Assembly (NCBI GenBank): GCA_947646735.1
Contig: CANTFK010000980.1
Coordinates: 124,001-188,000, forward strand
Direction of reading: 5' to 3'
DNA from: Peronospora farinosa
Taxonomy: Eukaryota > Oomycota > Peronosporomycetes > Peronosporales > Peronosporaceae
DNA: 64,000 nucleotides
Shown here: piece after piece, positions 33,518 to 45,305 of the stretch
Numbering within the stretch: the first letter of the stretch is position 1
How the letters are laid out: each line of letters begins with the position of its first letter
Notes under the pieces: generated by a model
Database searches by the model: none
Seen by the model: only the letters and a program-made list of their open reading frames with translations
What the model was told of the DNA's origin: nothing
Translations under genes and position numbers: made by a program

Positions 33518-35841
33518 ATGGACCTCACCGCGGCATGGCAAGAATTGACGCGTTTTCAGGAGACGGGCATCGCCACCTCGGCTCATATCTATGCAAACGA
33601 GAAAGAAAACGCACTAGTGCATGAGTTTCTGACGAAGGTTCCAGTCGCGACGCTTTTCGCGTGTCTGCAGGATGCTAGCGACCATGGATCTGACAAGCAG
33701 GTCGGCACTTGCATTCCTTCGGAGGTTGCGAAACTTGTCATTAATTAGCGAATGTATCGTTTTACAACAGGTGAAGAAGGCGTGCAATTGCATCAACCGT
33801 GTAATGGGCTCTGAAGATGACGGCAAAAGTCTTTTTTTCCAGCCAGACGTAAGGATGCATTGGAATCGCAATTGATGTGCAATGATGTGATTCCTCGATT
33901 GTTCGTTGTTGCCCGATAGATTGTGCCTTTTATACTAGCAGGTCTGACTCATGTGGAGAAGGAGACAAGAGCGCTCGTGACGAATCAGTTTATTGCACAC
34001 CTTGGCAGAAAACCATCGCTAGATCAGGTTAAAGTTGTGGTACGAACTGAAGAAAGATATGTTTATTATATCGAGACAGTTGCTTGACTGGGAGTGACTC
34101 TTTCTTTGTTACTGCTATCAATGTATGATATAGGCAGACCCGCTGGTTCTAGAGCAACTTTGCAGTGTTGTTGCAGATGAAGATATTGAGGTTGCTGCCA
34201 AGGCCTCGACAGTCCTGGAAATGGTGCGACATGCTGTGTATCTGCTCGATGTGTCGTTGCTAATAGTCTGCCTGTTTCTTGCAGCTCTCAAGCATTGGTG
34301 ACAGTGGAATCTACCGAGCAGTACTAAATTCACTCAAGAGCAAAGCGCAAAGCAGGTGTGACTTATACTGTCTACGTCACTTGTTTCTTATAGCACTATA
34401 AACTGATAGCTGTCTAATGATCAGTGAGATTACTGAGAACTCGATCGAATTCATGCGGTTTCTGGAGACAATCATAAAAATCTGCGCACAAAAGGATGAA
34501 CACATGGAGTATGGAATTTCCTCGGGTGCCATCGATCTGGTAAGTTCGCAAACAGTTTTTATCATGCGCTTTGACTCACTCGTCTTGTGCTGTGAACAGA
34601 TTCTAAACTGTTTACAATCAGACGACCCGCTCTTCTTGATGAACGTTGTCGACTTAGTGCCGGCAATTTGCCAGACCAAGATTGGTGTTCAGTATGTTTT
34701 CCAGTCAGGTCCGTTCATTTGCGCTTAATCGCACGCGATGCTCCCATGAGCTGTAGAGTTGCTTGGAACTTACCAGCTCTTTGCGGCATACTTTTTAGGA
34801 ACGTTGAAGACTTTGTTGACCATGACGGAAGGTAGAACGCCCTTCATCCTGTTGTTCGTATACGCTGTGAACTAACTCAAACCGTTATATAAGACCCGTT
34901 TGTTGGAGATAACGCAATTCGACTTCTAGGCGAAATATCGGCTACAGCAGCTAGGATGAACATCGAGACGTGGAATTGGAGTGATGCTACACTCTCAAAG
35001 GCTTTTTTGGAGACCGTAAAAAGCAAAATGCAAAGCACGGATTCGCTTCAGCAGATTGCAGCGATGGACGCGTTGGCTGCGTTTGGATCCTCGTCAGACA
35101 AAGGTGGGCAAGCTATGCCTGTGTCACTCGTTCCTTCACTATCCTCTTTGACTTAAGCGTTACTGTATGCATGTGTGAAATGACAAGAACTCGACTTTCT
35201 GCTCCAACACCGAAGTATTTGTCAAATGTGGCTACAGTTCGGCAGTAGTACTAAGATGCCTGTAAAAGCCAACTGTTTCCACTCAATCGGACGCGTCCTC
35301 GGAGCACACACGCGACTTACAAAACAGGTCGATCAAGTACCGGAGGAGAATGCAGGTGTTTGGAGCATGTGTGAGCGCTTGTTTAACAGTCTTGGCGCGG
35401 AGTGCGCACAGGAGTCGACGATGATATTTCTGATGAAGACATTGAAGCAGCCATTTGAGGAGTTGCGGACATCTGTTTTCCACGTGCTACGCTCGGCGGC
35501 AGCGCAGAACAGTTCATGGGGCATACGTGTGCTGCTTTCGTATGGCGGTTTCTTTGAGTTCCTCTTAGATCGTACGACTGAGCCAACCAAGGAGACGCGC
35601 GAGTGGAAATTTGCTGTGCTGGACGCCGTCCTTGCCTCACCGTTTCAGTCGCAATTGGGTAACAAACTTTCCACCTTCAGGCTCTCTATAGATGGACTAA
35701 CAAACAGTGTTTACACTTTCGTGGGATTGTTGTTGTCATGTTGCAGACCCATCTTTGCTCGAAAGGTTGCAAATGAGTATGCGTCGTGGTCCCTACACTG
35801 GAGCGACAGCCCCGGTTGAAATGAAACTCGAGTCGGTGTAA
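33518..35841 (+). CDS. 26S proteasome assembly chaperone PSMD5/S5b-like, armadillo repeats
   Basis: About eleven short exons on plus from ATG 33518 (MDLTAAWQELTRFQETG). Recognisable stretches: VKKACNCINRVMGSEDD, GLTHVEKETRALVTNQFIAH, LVLEQLCSVVADEDIEVAAK, LNSLKSKAQ, FMRFLETIIKICAQKDEH, DDPLFLMNVVDLVPAICQTK, DPFVGDNAIRLLGEIS, QQIAAMDALAAFGSS and FEELRTSVFHVLRSAAAQ. The closing part FFEFLLDRTTEPTKETREWK then PSLLERLQMSMRRGPYTG resembles the PSMD5 end (LLDRSVEHDKEGKDAKYELV, LREGPYYVKPVS). PSMD5 helps assemble the base of the proteasome regulatory particle. Order and length (about 500 residues) fit. Exon borders in the first third are approximate. Confidence 0.75.
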
Positions 35842-36063
35842 ACTCAAATCAATCGATACTTTGTGGTTGTTTCACACCTTGGAACACTTTATCTCGCAAG
35901 ATAATTCCTCAATCGTCCACTTTAGCACTCAAACGAGTCTCTCTTTGTACTTGTCTTTCTACCAATGAATGATACGTCAAATTTTATAAGAGTGCGACTT
36001 TCCCTCTTTTAGAGTCACGGGATCAGTCAGTCGCCAAGCGATTCGGTGAGCAAAAGCTGCGTC

Positions 36064-39000
36064 ATGGACACCCCAGGACGCGCTGCTTTTTTGTGTAGCG
36101 GTACGGCCGCTTTCCACCCTCCCATTTGGTACGATCTACCTTTCTTGCTACTGCTTGTTGCGTGTATGTGTGGCTTCTCTTCATGTTCATTATTTGTGTG
36201 TCATTGGTATATTGTAGGGCGTGTATGCCCGTAGAGATCAATTCGCATGCCAGACTCGACGCTTTTCGTGAAAACCGTCATTGTGCTACGTACATGGTGG
36301 CAACACAGCGTGTGAATCTCTTTGGTCGCGATCAGGAAAGCTGTGATCACGTGCTGGGCAATCCATCGATCTCGAGAAAGCACGCGGCTGTTATTCACGA
36401 TAATGAAGGCGGTATTTATGTGCGTTTGAGCTGCTGCTGCTGGTGATGAAGACGAGGCAGTGCATTTCAATAGCTGAGAGTGTTGTTGTTGTGCTACTGT
36501 TGCGTCTGTAGATGGTGGATCTCATGTCACGGCATGGAACGTATGTAGGTCGCAAGAAGATTCCACCGCACGATCCCTATCTTTTACACGGTAGATAAAG
36601 CTATGTCTAGGATATCGTAGAGAATGATGCTGATTATTTGGTGTTGCTGCTGCTAGATGGAGACGTTATCAGGTTTGGACAGAGTGTTCGTGTATACATT
36701 CTCAAGGGCGCTGGCTCAGACGGCAACAGTGCTCCTGTAAAGAAATCATGGGGACGCAAACTACGCGTTCCACGCATTAATATTAAATCAGTAGTCCCGA
36801 AGAGGAGTTCGAACAAACCAAAAGCTTCGTCGGCAGTGACCAAACTCGTGAATGCGGTTTGTTATGGCACACTCAAGGATGAAAAGGTGGCGACGTTTGT
36901 TACGGGAGTGTTAGAGCTTGGTGAGAACGACAGACAGGTGCGATACACATTGAGTGGAGGACTGTTTGCCTCTCACTGTCGTGACCTCTTATGGCAGTGA
37001 CCCACATTATATGTATCGGTCTTGATTGTGGCGTATAGGGAATGGCAGACACACTGGTGGAGAGACTTCAAGCCAAATTCGAGTTTTATGCTACCCATGT
37101 ACGTTACGCACTACTGGATTTGGAGTAGGGTTGCGCATGGTGGATGACTGTTCATGAGTGCAGGTTCACCGCAACGCATTTGTCGCTACTATGGCTCTTT
37201 TGAAGCAGAACTTATGTGTCAAAGAACTGGAGAAGAACCTCGATGTTTTTACCCATATTTCTCAGCAGCGGAACGACAACATGTATCGTGCGGATGCTCG
37301 GAAGCTTTTACAAGCAATCGCCGCTGTCCGGCTGGATCCCGACAACCCACAGTTTAACGACGTAGACTGTACTGAAGAGGATGTTGGCTCTGCTTGCCCT
37401 GCCACAGTAAACAACCGAGAAGGAAGGGAACGGTCAATCAGTGATGAAGGAAAGAAATTGTTCTTGGCTAATCATGGCATTCAGTACTCTGGCCGTACAG
37501 AATCGGTGGGAACGATCAGCGAGTCGGGATTGCATTACAGGGAGACTATCACTCACATCGATCCTCGCTACCAGGCACCCCATCGTATATCAAGCAATGA
37601 GTGTGACGAAGAGTCTCATTTGGGAGCAACGAGCGACGGATACACGCCCTCCATCAGCTTAGTGGCTGACAGCGGAACAAAGCAGCCCATTCTGAACAGT
37701 GAGAAGAGCTTGGGCTCTAATTTTATTGGACAATCAGCACCAGAAGCGGACAAATCCAACGAGTCTGCGTTCGGATTTATTGCTGGCTCTGATTTTGTAG
37801 ACGACGCTTCCTCTAGAGGTAGTTCAACAGATCAATCTTCTGGCCAACCCGTCTCTGGCGTTGCGCCCCAACGCCCTCCCGTTTCTGCTGACACGTTCTT
37901 GCTCGAGTATCCATCAGTGGATGGCAGTACATTTGATGATTTGTGGGAATCGGCGAATGACGAATCGTACGTTATCAGTGTATGACGCAACTGCATGTCA
38001 TGTAACTAATTTACGTATGTGTATGCAGAGAGGAGTGGTCGATGGACCTCGGCTCAATCGATGCTCATGAGCTGGATCCGCACGACTTGCAGGTGTTTCT
38101 GCAGTCGTATCGAATGATATGCGTATCTAGCGAGAAGGTTGGTGGCCAGCAACAATGGCTTTTTGTCGCAGAACAGGTATTATATTGCCCGGGTTAAAGT
38201 CTCAGTCGTGCAGATTTACAACAGCGATTCTAACAAATCTGTGTAAAACAGGTTTGCGAAGGAACGCTCTTTTTGGTAGACATCTCCGTCATGCCGGGTT
38301 TGGCCGACATGTCAGTAACATTGAAGTGGATTGTCAACTCGCTTCTCTACAGAAACGGCCATGTAGTTTTCATGAAAATCCTCAAATTCGCGCTTTACCA
38401 GTTTGCTGAGCAGGCGCAAGTGCGTGTAGGAAGGACACCCCTGCCGCCGCAACAGGTGCATTATCGTGATCACATGCGTGAATCAAGGCAAAATCATGTG
38501 AAGCAATTACAACATAATGGAAGAGAATCTGAATCTACCATGGCGAACCCAGCTTCGTACGCGGCATCAAAACGCGCGTCTCGAACGACATCATACGCAA
38601 CATCTCATGATGCTAGAAATGAAGTTGAGGATGCTGACGAGGAAGCAATGTCAGCCCGCGATTACTTGTGCGAGAGTCCTGTAATTGACGCAGGCAAATT
38701 TGAACAGGTTTGGGCAACGGCAACAGAAATGTAAGTTTTATTAGTTAGATGTTCAATTAATGTGTACTGCGACTTACGGCTGATCATGCATTGGTCTGCT
38801 ATTCACAGCGCGCAACTATCGTACACGCTGAACGAATTGCCTGAGGTGGACGAAGTTATTGAACTCTTCCGCAAGAACTGTATGAGCTGTTTGGCGAGCG
38901 GCAGTGTGGACAGGCTGGTCAAGTTCTTTTTCTTTGCCGAAATGGTACGCTCAACTCTGTTTATTGTCAAGAATGCTGAGTTCAATCTAATGATGCCTAT

Positions 39001-39192
39001 GTTTGATTCCCATTCGCCACACAGCCCGAGATTCAATGCATGTTTTGTGTACAAATGTCGTTTGGTGTGGACACTGGTGCCTTGGAAGGAACAGTTAAGC
39101 GGCTTGCTACTACTACCAAGAACCATAGCGAAGAGGAAGAGATTGACTTGAGTTTTGTTAGTTTCATTAAAGAGGTCATTCAAGAGCTGTAA
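36064..39192 (+). CDS. FHA-domain protein with C-terminal beta-adaptin-appendage-like region
   Basis: Multi-exon gene; ATG 36064 opens MDTPGRAAFLCSGTAAFHPP, which splices to WACMPVEINSHARLDAF. An FHA domain follows: NLFGRDQESCDHVLGNPSIS, RKHAAVIHDNEG, MVDLMSRHGTYVGRKKI, GDVIRFGQSVRVYIL. The PPxW...FGR...SRxHA...D...HGT order resembles the NIPP1/PPP1R8 group, which binds phosphothreonine proteins in the nucleus. A helical stretch (ADTLVERLQAKFEFYATHVH) and a disordered Ser-rich part follow. The last 250 residues include LADMSVTLKWIVNSLLYRNG and FEQVWATATEMAQLSYTLNE with CLASGSVDRLVKFFFFAEM. The latter is weakly like a beta-adaptin appendage C-subdomain. That likeness is tentative. The combination is unfamiliar to me. 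Confidence 0.65.
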
Positions 39193-39290
39193 ATGTGTCA
39201 TCGTCAAATCAATTTATCAGGTGTGAGTAAAGATCAGCTCTTGTATTACATTTATAATTTTTCTTACACTAGCAAAGTACAACGCGAACA

Positions 39291-39356
39291 ACACGGTAGC
39301 TTTCTCAATCCTCATGTACGATCACACGGTAGCTTTCTCAATCCTCATGTACGATC
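39291..39356. repeat. 33-bp exact tandem duplication at the tyrosinase 3' end
   Basis: Two identical 33-bp units, 39291-39323 and 39324-39356, followed by four more bases of the unit. The minus-strand tyrosinase stop codon (39345-39347) lies in the second unit, so the duplication copies the last codons and the stop into the 3' flank. Confidence 0.9.
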
Positions 39357-41009
39357 ACACTTCATGTGACGCAAAAAGATAGACCGCCAGTTAGGCGTTC
39401 GAATATGGTCAAGACCACTTTTAATGTTGGCGAGAATGGTGGTGCACGGCGACGACCCACTTGCTTGAAAGCTTCGACGAAAACCATCACTGAAATCATA
39501 CACTCCGTCACGGCACTCGTCATAGAACACGCAGGTCATCTTCTCCACATCTTTGATCGCCTCGAGTGCGTTTTGTGTAGCATCTACCATCACGGTCTCA
39601 ATCGACGAACTGTTCGATGCTGCTGCCAGCGCCTCGCTGTACCAAGCATCCACCGTCCTATTGTTAGGGACGATCACTGCTTCCACAAACGCCGACTTAC
39701 CTTCCGTGGCGTTTACGGAGCTTACAAGATGGCGGACTGACAAACTACCCGCGTTGGGATCCATCCCAGCACCAGGGCATGTCGTAAACATTTCGGCCAG
39801 CAACCCTGTCATCTCATAGTTGTAGCTAAAGACACCAAGGTCGCGAATGTCCGAGAAACTCAAATACTCTGAAGGTAGAGCTGTGAAGAACGGAGCCAGG
39901 GTGTTAAACCGCGAAAACACTGACAAGGGGTTCACTCCTTCTTCACCCGTGCGTAGCAAGACGGTAGATCCCGGGTAAAGGATGTTTTGATCCACCGAGT
40001 CCACTGGAAGTGGCTGACGTCGCGGGCATTCTGTGTACACGCGAGGATCTCTTAACTTCTGCTCCAACGGAATTGGCACGGTATTACCCACAACACACTT
40101 GTAGTAGATAGAATGCAGCAGATCAATCGTGGCATGGTGCGAAAAGAAAATCGGGTCAGATGGCGCTTCCAAGACGCCCATAACCCCTGAAAGCGTGCTA
40201 TGGATAGTATCTGCAGACATTAAGGGCACAAAAGTTAGCCAAGACCTACGCAACACTATCCTGTTGAATCCCATTTACTTACTATGGATACCCAGCTCGA
40301 GGTTGGTCACGACGCCAGCAATAGTCGGAGTCGCGAATAGCTGACGAACAAGTGAGCTCACAGTTGTCGTCGGCGGAAAGGGGGAGTTTAACCAGCTGCC
40401 CCGAGGTACACAGCGTGCACAGTTTTCTGCACTAAGGTGTGTGGCCTCACAAAAATGATCTAAAGGCGATGTCGTGACGCAGGTTCCGCTGACGGGGGAT
40501 CCGTTGACCGTGACAGAGCGAGTAACTCCATTCAAGGATCCACCAAAGTCGCGCAAGAGCAACGAGCACTCTTCCATGCTGCGACATCCACCCATCATGT
40601 AGCGCTGATTGTCGTCAACATAGTTCCAGTATGGTACAGTAATACAAGAAAACTCTCCACCATAGCTCCGTAACATATTTTCAAAACCTAAAAGCAACAA
40701 ACGGTGCCAGTAGACGAACATGCACGTGTTGTGCGCTTCAGCCGTTGTCATTTGTTCCGTATGAATCTCTATAAACTTAATATAATATCCGTCATCCATG
40801 GATCTTGCAATTGCACGCAAGTAAACATCCTTTTCCTGTGGTAGCAGCTGTTCCCATGACTTTCGAATGCGTGGACCACACGATGCTATTGCTAGTTGTT
40901 CCGACGCTTCTGTAACTGGAGCTACACGACTTGTCGGGTGTACAACTTGAGCAATTGACGTAGTAAATAAAAACAGGACAACCACAGACCACGTCACATG
41001 ATTCATCAT
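39345..41009 (-). CDS. Secreted tyrosinase-domain protein
   Basis: Two exons separated by an intron near 40285-40217 (donor HS|GTAAGT, acceptor GTCTGCAG). The N-terminus has a signal peptide: MMNHVTW, a hydrophobic core SVVVLFLFTTSIAQVV, and a likely cut before HPTS. Copper-A ligands are in IHTEQMTT...AHNTCMFVYWHRLLL (HxxxFxxWHR) and copper B in DPIFFSHHATIDLLHSIY. Many paired Cys (CGPR, GGCRSMEEC, CVTTSPLDHFCEATHLSAENCARC) suit a secreted disulphide-rich protein. Tyrosinases oxidise phenols to quinones. In oomycetes such proteins have been linked to the spore or oospore wall and to secretion during infection. An RxLR motif was not seen after the signal peptide. Residues after the CuB block are family-specific. 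It ends HMKCDRT. Confidence 0.85.
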
Positions 41010-41265
41010 CGGTATCAAAGCTTAAACGTTCTTGACTTGAGTTGTTCTTGTGAACAATTAAAATATGAGCCTCTCGTTGCTCGTGTTTCCTCCTCGTTCT
41101 TCCTCATCAATCCATATGTGAAAGAAGAAACACGACAGCTCATGACAGAGGAGATCTGACCATATCGATGTCCATTGACCTGACGCCAATGTCTCCATCA
41201 CTACTCACAACCTGTTGCTCTCGAAGTAAAGACTACGAATAAACTTAGCGTGGTGCACGCGAGTT

Positions 41266-41274
41266 TATATAAAA
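41266..41274 (+). promoter_or_regulatory. TATA-like element upstream of trehalose-6-phosphate synthase
   Basis: TATATAAAA lies 134 bp before the TPS ATG in a 398-bp divergent gap shared with the tyrosinase gene. TATA elements are uncommon in oomycete promoters, so its use is uncertain. Confidence 0.3.
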
Positions 41275-41407
41275 TGGTGTGGAACACGCCAAGACAATTC
41301 TATCAATCACTTGGGTTAACACCTCGTCGCAGATTCGCTCACGTTAAACGGTGTCATCGCATCGCACGCAACAAAGATTATCCAACTCGCCGTAAATAAA
41401 TCAGTTG

Positions 41408-43375
41408 ATGGTCATGAGTGACCTGGAAGACATTTTAGTGGATGAAGAATACTTGAAGAGCGCCAATACCGGTGATATGGAGCTATCTCGTTTACTACCG
41501 TCTTTGCCAGATCCACATGAGTCGAGACGTGCCAGTACCGATGCTAATGACGCCCAAGCATATGATATCGGACAGGAAGAAGATGAAAAATGCGACGAGG
41601 ATGCTTCTGTGAGTTTGCAAGACACAAGAGACGTCCAAGAGGACAGTGTCTTGTTTGATGACGATGAGGAGGACATTTTGTCACACTCGCAGCTTCGTAA
41701 CGTTCGTATAGAAAGAAGAGCGACAACTGACTACCATACGGCGCGGAGATCTCCTTCTTTCTCGATGCCGTTGCATGGTAATCTTGTCGTGGATGAGGAG
41801 GAGATGATGGAGATGAATGCTCGCGAACAAGAGCTGCTAGTGAATATTCAGGAGCTGCAGCGCCAATTGTCCATGGTACAGATTCAAACGGACAAACCAC
41901 AAGAGGAGATTGTGCCGCCTATGATGGATGCTAGACACCGATTGATTATGGTTTCGAATCGATTACCGATTTCCATTCAACGCAACGAAGTGACCGGGGA
42001 ATGGAACTTTTCAATGAGTTCAGGGGGACTAGTGACGGCGTTGAACGGTATTCGAGACCAAGTACCGTTTATTTGGATCGGATGGCTTGGAGAAGAGATA
42101 CCCCATGATGAACAGGGCAAAGTTCGAGAAAAATTGGCGAGAGAGTTCAACTGTGTGCCCGTGTTCTTGTCCAAAGAAATTGCTGCACGGTACTACAATG
42201 GTTTTAGCAACGATATTCTATGGCCGATCTTCCACTACGTTCCGTTGCCACTTTTTCGACCAGGAACTGAAAAGAAGTTCGACTTTCGACAATGGGACGC
42301 GTACAAGCTGGCTAACAAACGGTTTGCGCAAGCCGTAAACCAAGTGTATCACGAAGGAGATTGCGTGTGGGTACACGATTATCATTTGATGATGCTACCT
42401 TCCTTACTACGATCGCGACATCCGCACTGTAAAATAGGCTGGTTTCTTCACACGCCGTTTCCCACTGCTGAGATGTATCGAATGCTGCCTGTGGGTCGAG
42501 AAATTTTGGAAGGCCTTCTTGGAGCAGACTTGTTGGGTTTTCACACATATGATTACGCTCGCCATTTTATCGAAGCCTGCGGACGTGTGCCAGGTGCTTC
42601 CACGTCTCCAAAAGGTGTTGAGCTTGGCAATCACTTTTCAGCAATAGGTGTATTTCCAATTGGTATCGACCCAGAACACTTTGAAGAGATTTTAGACTCG
42701 GACGCTACGCAGAAGCGCATTCAGGAACTCACTGCAAAGTTTGCTGGGTGTAAAATTATTATTGGAGTTGATCGCATGGATTACATCAAGGGAATTCCAC
42801 ACAAATTACTGGCGATGGAACGTTTTCTTTCTCTGTACCCGGAGCGATGCAAGGATGTAGTGCTTATCCAAATTGGTGTCCCGTCTCGCACTGGCGTGCA
42901 AGAGTATCAGCATTTAGCAGCGAGCGTGAATGAGATGGTAGGCCGCATCAATGGAAGATTTGGCACTCTAACACATTCTCCTGTGCACTATATACATCGC
43001 TCCGTGACTCCCAGTGAATTGGTCGCACTCTATCATTTAGCCGACGTCTGTCTCGTGACGTCCATCCGTGACGGTATGAATCTTGTGAGTTATGAATATG
43101 TGATGTGTCAGAGTCAATCGTGTGAACCGCATCGTGTAGGACCAGGTGTTCTCATTTTAAGCGAATTTGCTGGCAGTGCTCAGTCGTTATCAGGTGCTAT
43201 CCGGGTAAATCCCTGGAATACCACCGAGACGGCAAATGCGCTAGAATATGCATTGGAATTACCACTTATGGAGCGGGAATATCGTCAAACGAATCTCCAT
43301 CGCTATGTGAAGACTCATACTGCTAGTTTTTGGGGTAAGAGCTTTTTGTCGGATTTGGAAGACGCCTCTACTTAG
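41408..43375 (+). CDS. Trehalose-6-phosphate synthase (GT20), no phosphatase domain
   Basis: Intronless, 655 residues. A 170-residue acidic N-terminus (MVMSDLEDILVDEEYLKSA) with a coiled-coil-like EEEMMEMNAREQELLVN precedes the GT20 domain. Motifs: MVSNRLPISI, SSGGLVTALNGI, WIGWLGEEIP, NGFSNDILWPIFHY, VHDYHLMMLPSLLR, IGWFLHTPFPTAEMYRMLP, GADLLGFHTYDYARHF, GVDRMDYIKGIPHKL, GVPSRTGVQEYQ and SIRDGMNLVSYEYV, with LSEFAGSAQSL. The enzyme joins UDP-glucose and glucose-6-phosphate to trehalose-6-phosphate in the cytosol. The frame ends just after the GT domain, so the C-terminal phosphatase fused in plants and many protists is missing and must be encoded elsewhere if used. Start: second ATG (41417) is possible. 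Confidence 0.92.
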   Translation: MVMSDLEDILVDEEYLKSANTGDMELSRLLPSLPDPHESRRASTDANDAQAYDIGQEEDEKCDEDASVSLQDTRDVQEDSVLFDDDEEDILSHSQLRNVRIERRATTDYHTARRSPSFSMPLHGNLVVDEEEMMEMNAREQELLVNIQELQRQLSMVQIQTDKPQEEIVPPMMDARHRLIMVSNRLPISIQRNEVTGEWNFSMSSGGLVTALNGIRDQVPFIWIGWLGEEIPHDEQGKVREKLAREFNCVPVFLSKEIAARYYNGFSNDILWPIFHYVPLPLFRPGTEKKFDFRQWDAYKLANKRFAQAVNQVYHEGDCVWVHDYHLMMLPSLLRSRHPHCKIGWFLHTPFPTAEMYRMLPVGREILEGLLGADLLGFHTYDYARHFIEACGRVPGASTSPKGVELGNHFSAIGVFPIGIDPEHFEEILDSDATQKRIQELTAKFAGCKIIIGVDRMDYIKGIPHKLLAMERFLSLYPERCKDVVLIQIGVPSRTGVQEYQHLAASVNEMVGRINGRFGTLTHSPVHYIHRSVTPSELVALYHLADVCLVTSIRDGMNLVSYEYVMCQSQSCEPHRVGPGVLILSEFAGSAQSLSGAIRVNPWNTTETANALEYALELPLMEREYRQTNLHRYVKTHTASFWGKSFLSDLEDAST

Positions 43376-43619
43376 TATGAGGATCACACTTATAAACAGT
43401 ATGAAGAGACACACGGGCATTAATTCAAGGATAACATACCATCAATTGGTTAAAAATGTGATATGCAGCCTCTCGATTCTTATCCAATTATACTCATTGT
43501 ATACTGTATCTATGAGCCAATAATATGTAAGGTTGGCCTGGCTGGCTAGCAACCACTGACAGCCCAGCACCACCAACCAAAATAGACGCAGTTAGAAAAC
43601 ATCAGCACTCAAGGCGAAC
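43376..43619. other. Intergenic region between TPS and NOP56
   Basis: 244 bp between two plus-strand genes: TPS 3' flank and the NOP56 promoter. No recognised motif beyond general pyrimidine-poor, AT-rich 3' sequence. Confidence 0.4.
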
Positions 43620-45305
43620 ATGGTGAGTAAGGGAGTGTGACTTGCCCAGCTGAACGAACATATCTCTTACAGCAGACGTGGGATTCGCAAGACTAGTTAG
43701 CTGAGATCTCTACGAACAAGAAACACTAACTATTGGCTTTTTATGCTTTCATTTTAGGGTGCCAACAACTTCGTGCTGTTCGAGTCAGCCTCTGGCTATG
43801 CGATCTTTGAGGTGGTAGAAAATGAGGAGATTGGCAGTCTTGTAGCCGAAGTCCAAGCTGCAGTCGCAGACGTGTCTTCGTTTGGACGCATCGTAAAGCT
43901 TAAGGCTTTCCAGCCCTTTACGTCGGCTGAGAATGCCCTTGAAAACATTAACAACATCTCGGAAGGTTTACTAAGCGACGATCTCAAAAACTTTTTGGAG
44001 ATGAATTTGCCAAAGGTCAAAGCTGGTAAAAAGGGCAAGTTTGCACTTGGCGTGCAGGACAAAGGATTAGCTCAAGCCATTTCAGACGAGCTTCATGCGC
44101 CGTGTAACACGAGTGAGACGACGCTCGAGATTGTGCGTGGTGTGCGCATGCACTTTAGCACGTTCGTCAAGGAGCTGGCTCAGGGAAACCTGGCCAAGGC
44201 CCAGCTCGGTCTTGGCCACTCGTACTCACGTGCGAAGGTGAAATTTAACGTGAACCGCGCTGACAACATGATCATTCAGGCTATTGCTCTGCTGGACCAA
44301 ATGGACAAAGATATCAACACGTTTGCCATGCGCGTGCGTGAATGGTACTCGTGGCACTTCCCTGAGCTTGTCAAGATTGTCAACGACAATTACGTGTACG
44401 CGCGTTGCGCTTCGTTCATTAAGAACCGCAACACACTAAGCGAGGATTCGCTTGAAGAGCTGTCGAAGATTGTTCTTGATGAAGACAAGGCCCAGCAGAT
44501 CTTGCACGCTTCCCGCTCCTCCATGGGCATGGACATGTCGGAGATTGACATGATCAATGTCGACAACTTCACTACGCGTCTTGTAAAGCTGGCGGAGTAC
44601 CGTCGCCAGCTGCACGATTATTTGGTATCCAAAATGTCGACGGTGGCTCCCAACCTTGCCTCGCTCATCGGCGAGTCAGTAGGCGCTCGCCTTATCTCAC
44701 ACGCCGGCTCGCTAACAAACTTGGCCAAGTGCCCCGCCTCGACCGTGCAGATACTTGGCGCTGAGAAGGCTCTGTTTCGCGCATTGAAGACCCGTGGCAA
44801 CACCCCCAAGTACGGATTGCTGTTCCACTCGACTTTTATTGGCCGTGCCGCTGCCAAGAACAAGGGTCGCATCTCGCGTTACCTTGCTAACAAATGCGCT
44901 ATTGCCTCACGTATCGACTCTTTCATTGATGAACCCACGACTAAGTACGGTGACAAGATGCGTGAACAGGTTGAGGAGCGTCTTGCTTTCTACGAGAGCG
45001 GTGCTGCTCCGCGTAAGAATGCTGACGTGATGCTGGAGGTTTCAGAGGAGCTCAAGCAGGAGGCTGCGAAGGGAAACAAGAAGTCTAAAAAGGATAAGAA
45101 GTCCAAGAAGCGCCCTGCTGCGGACGAGGAAGCTGAGATTGAGGCTAAGGAGGAGCCCCCCGCTAAGAAGTCCAAAAAAGCCAAGAAGGACAAGAAGCAC
45201 CAAAAGATTAAGGAAGAGGCGCCTGCGCCTGTTGAGGCTCCTGCCGCAGCTGCCGATAAGAAGAAGAAGAAGAAGCAGAAAAAGAAATCGAAGACTGCGG
45301 AGTAG
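43620..45305 (+). CDS. NOP56: NOP56, box C/D snoRNP core protein
   Basis: The first coding exon is just the start codon (ATG at 43620-43622, then GTGAGT); after a 135-bp intron the frame resumes at 43758 with [19 protein letters not shown]. The NOP5 N-terminal domain, a coiled coil, and the Nop domain follow: [108 protein letters not shown] and [20 protein letters not shown]. The Lys/Glu-rich tail ([18 protein letters not shown]) is usual. NOP56 pairs with NOP58, fibrillarin and 15.5K in ribose-methylation snoRNPs in the nucleolus. It is 510 residues from M, like family members. NOP56 rather than NOP58 is indicated by the N-terminus and the [20 protein letters not shown] block. Confidence 0.93.

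Noticed and set aside
39345..41009. RxLR or Crinkler effector
   Set aside because: The secreted protein has tyrosinase copper sites and no RxLR or LFLAK motif after the signal peptide.
43623..43757. snoRNA in the NOP56 intron
   Set aside because: CTGA (D-like) motifs occur, but no RUGAUGA C box at suitable spacing was found.
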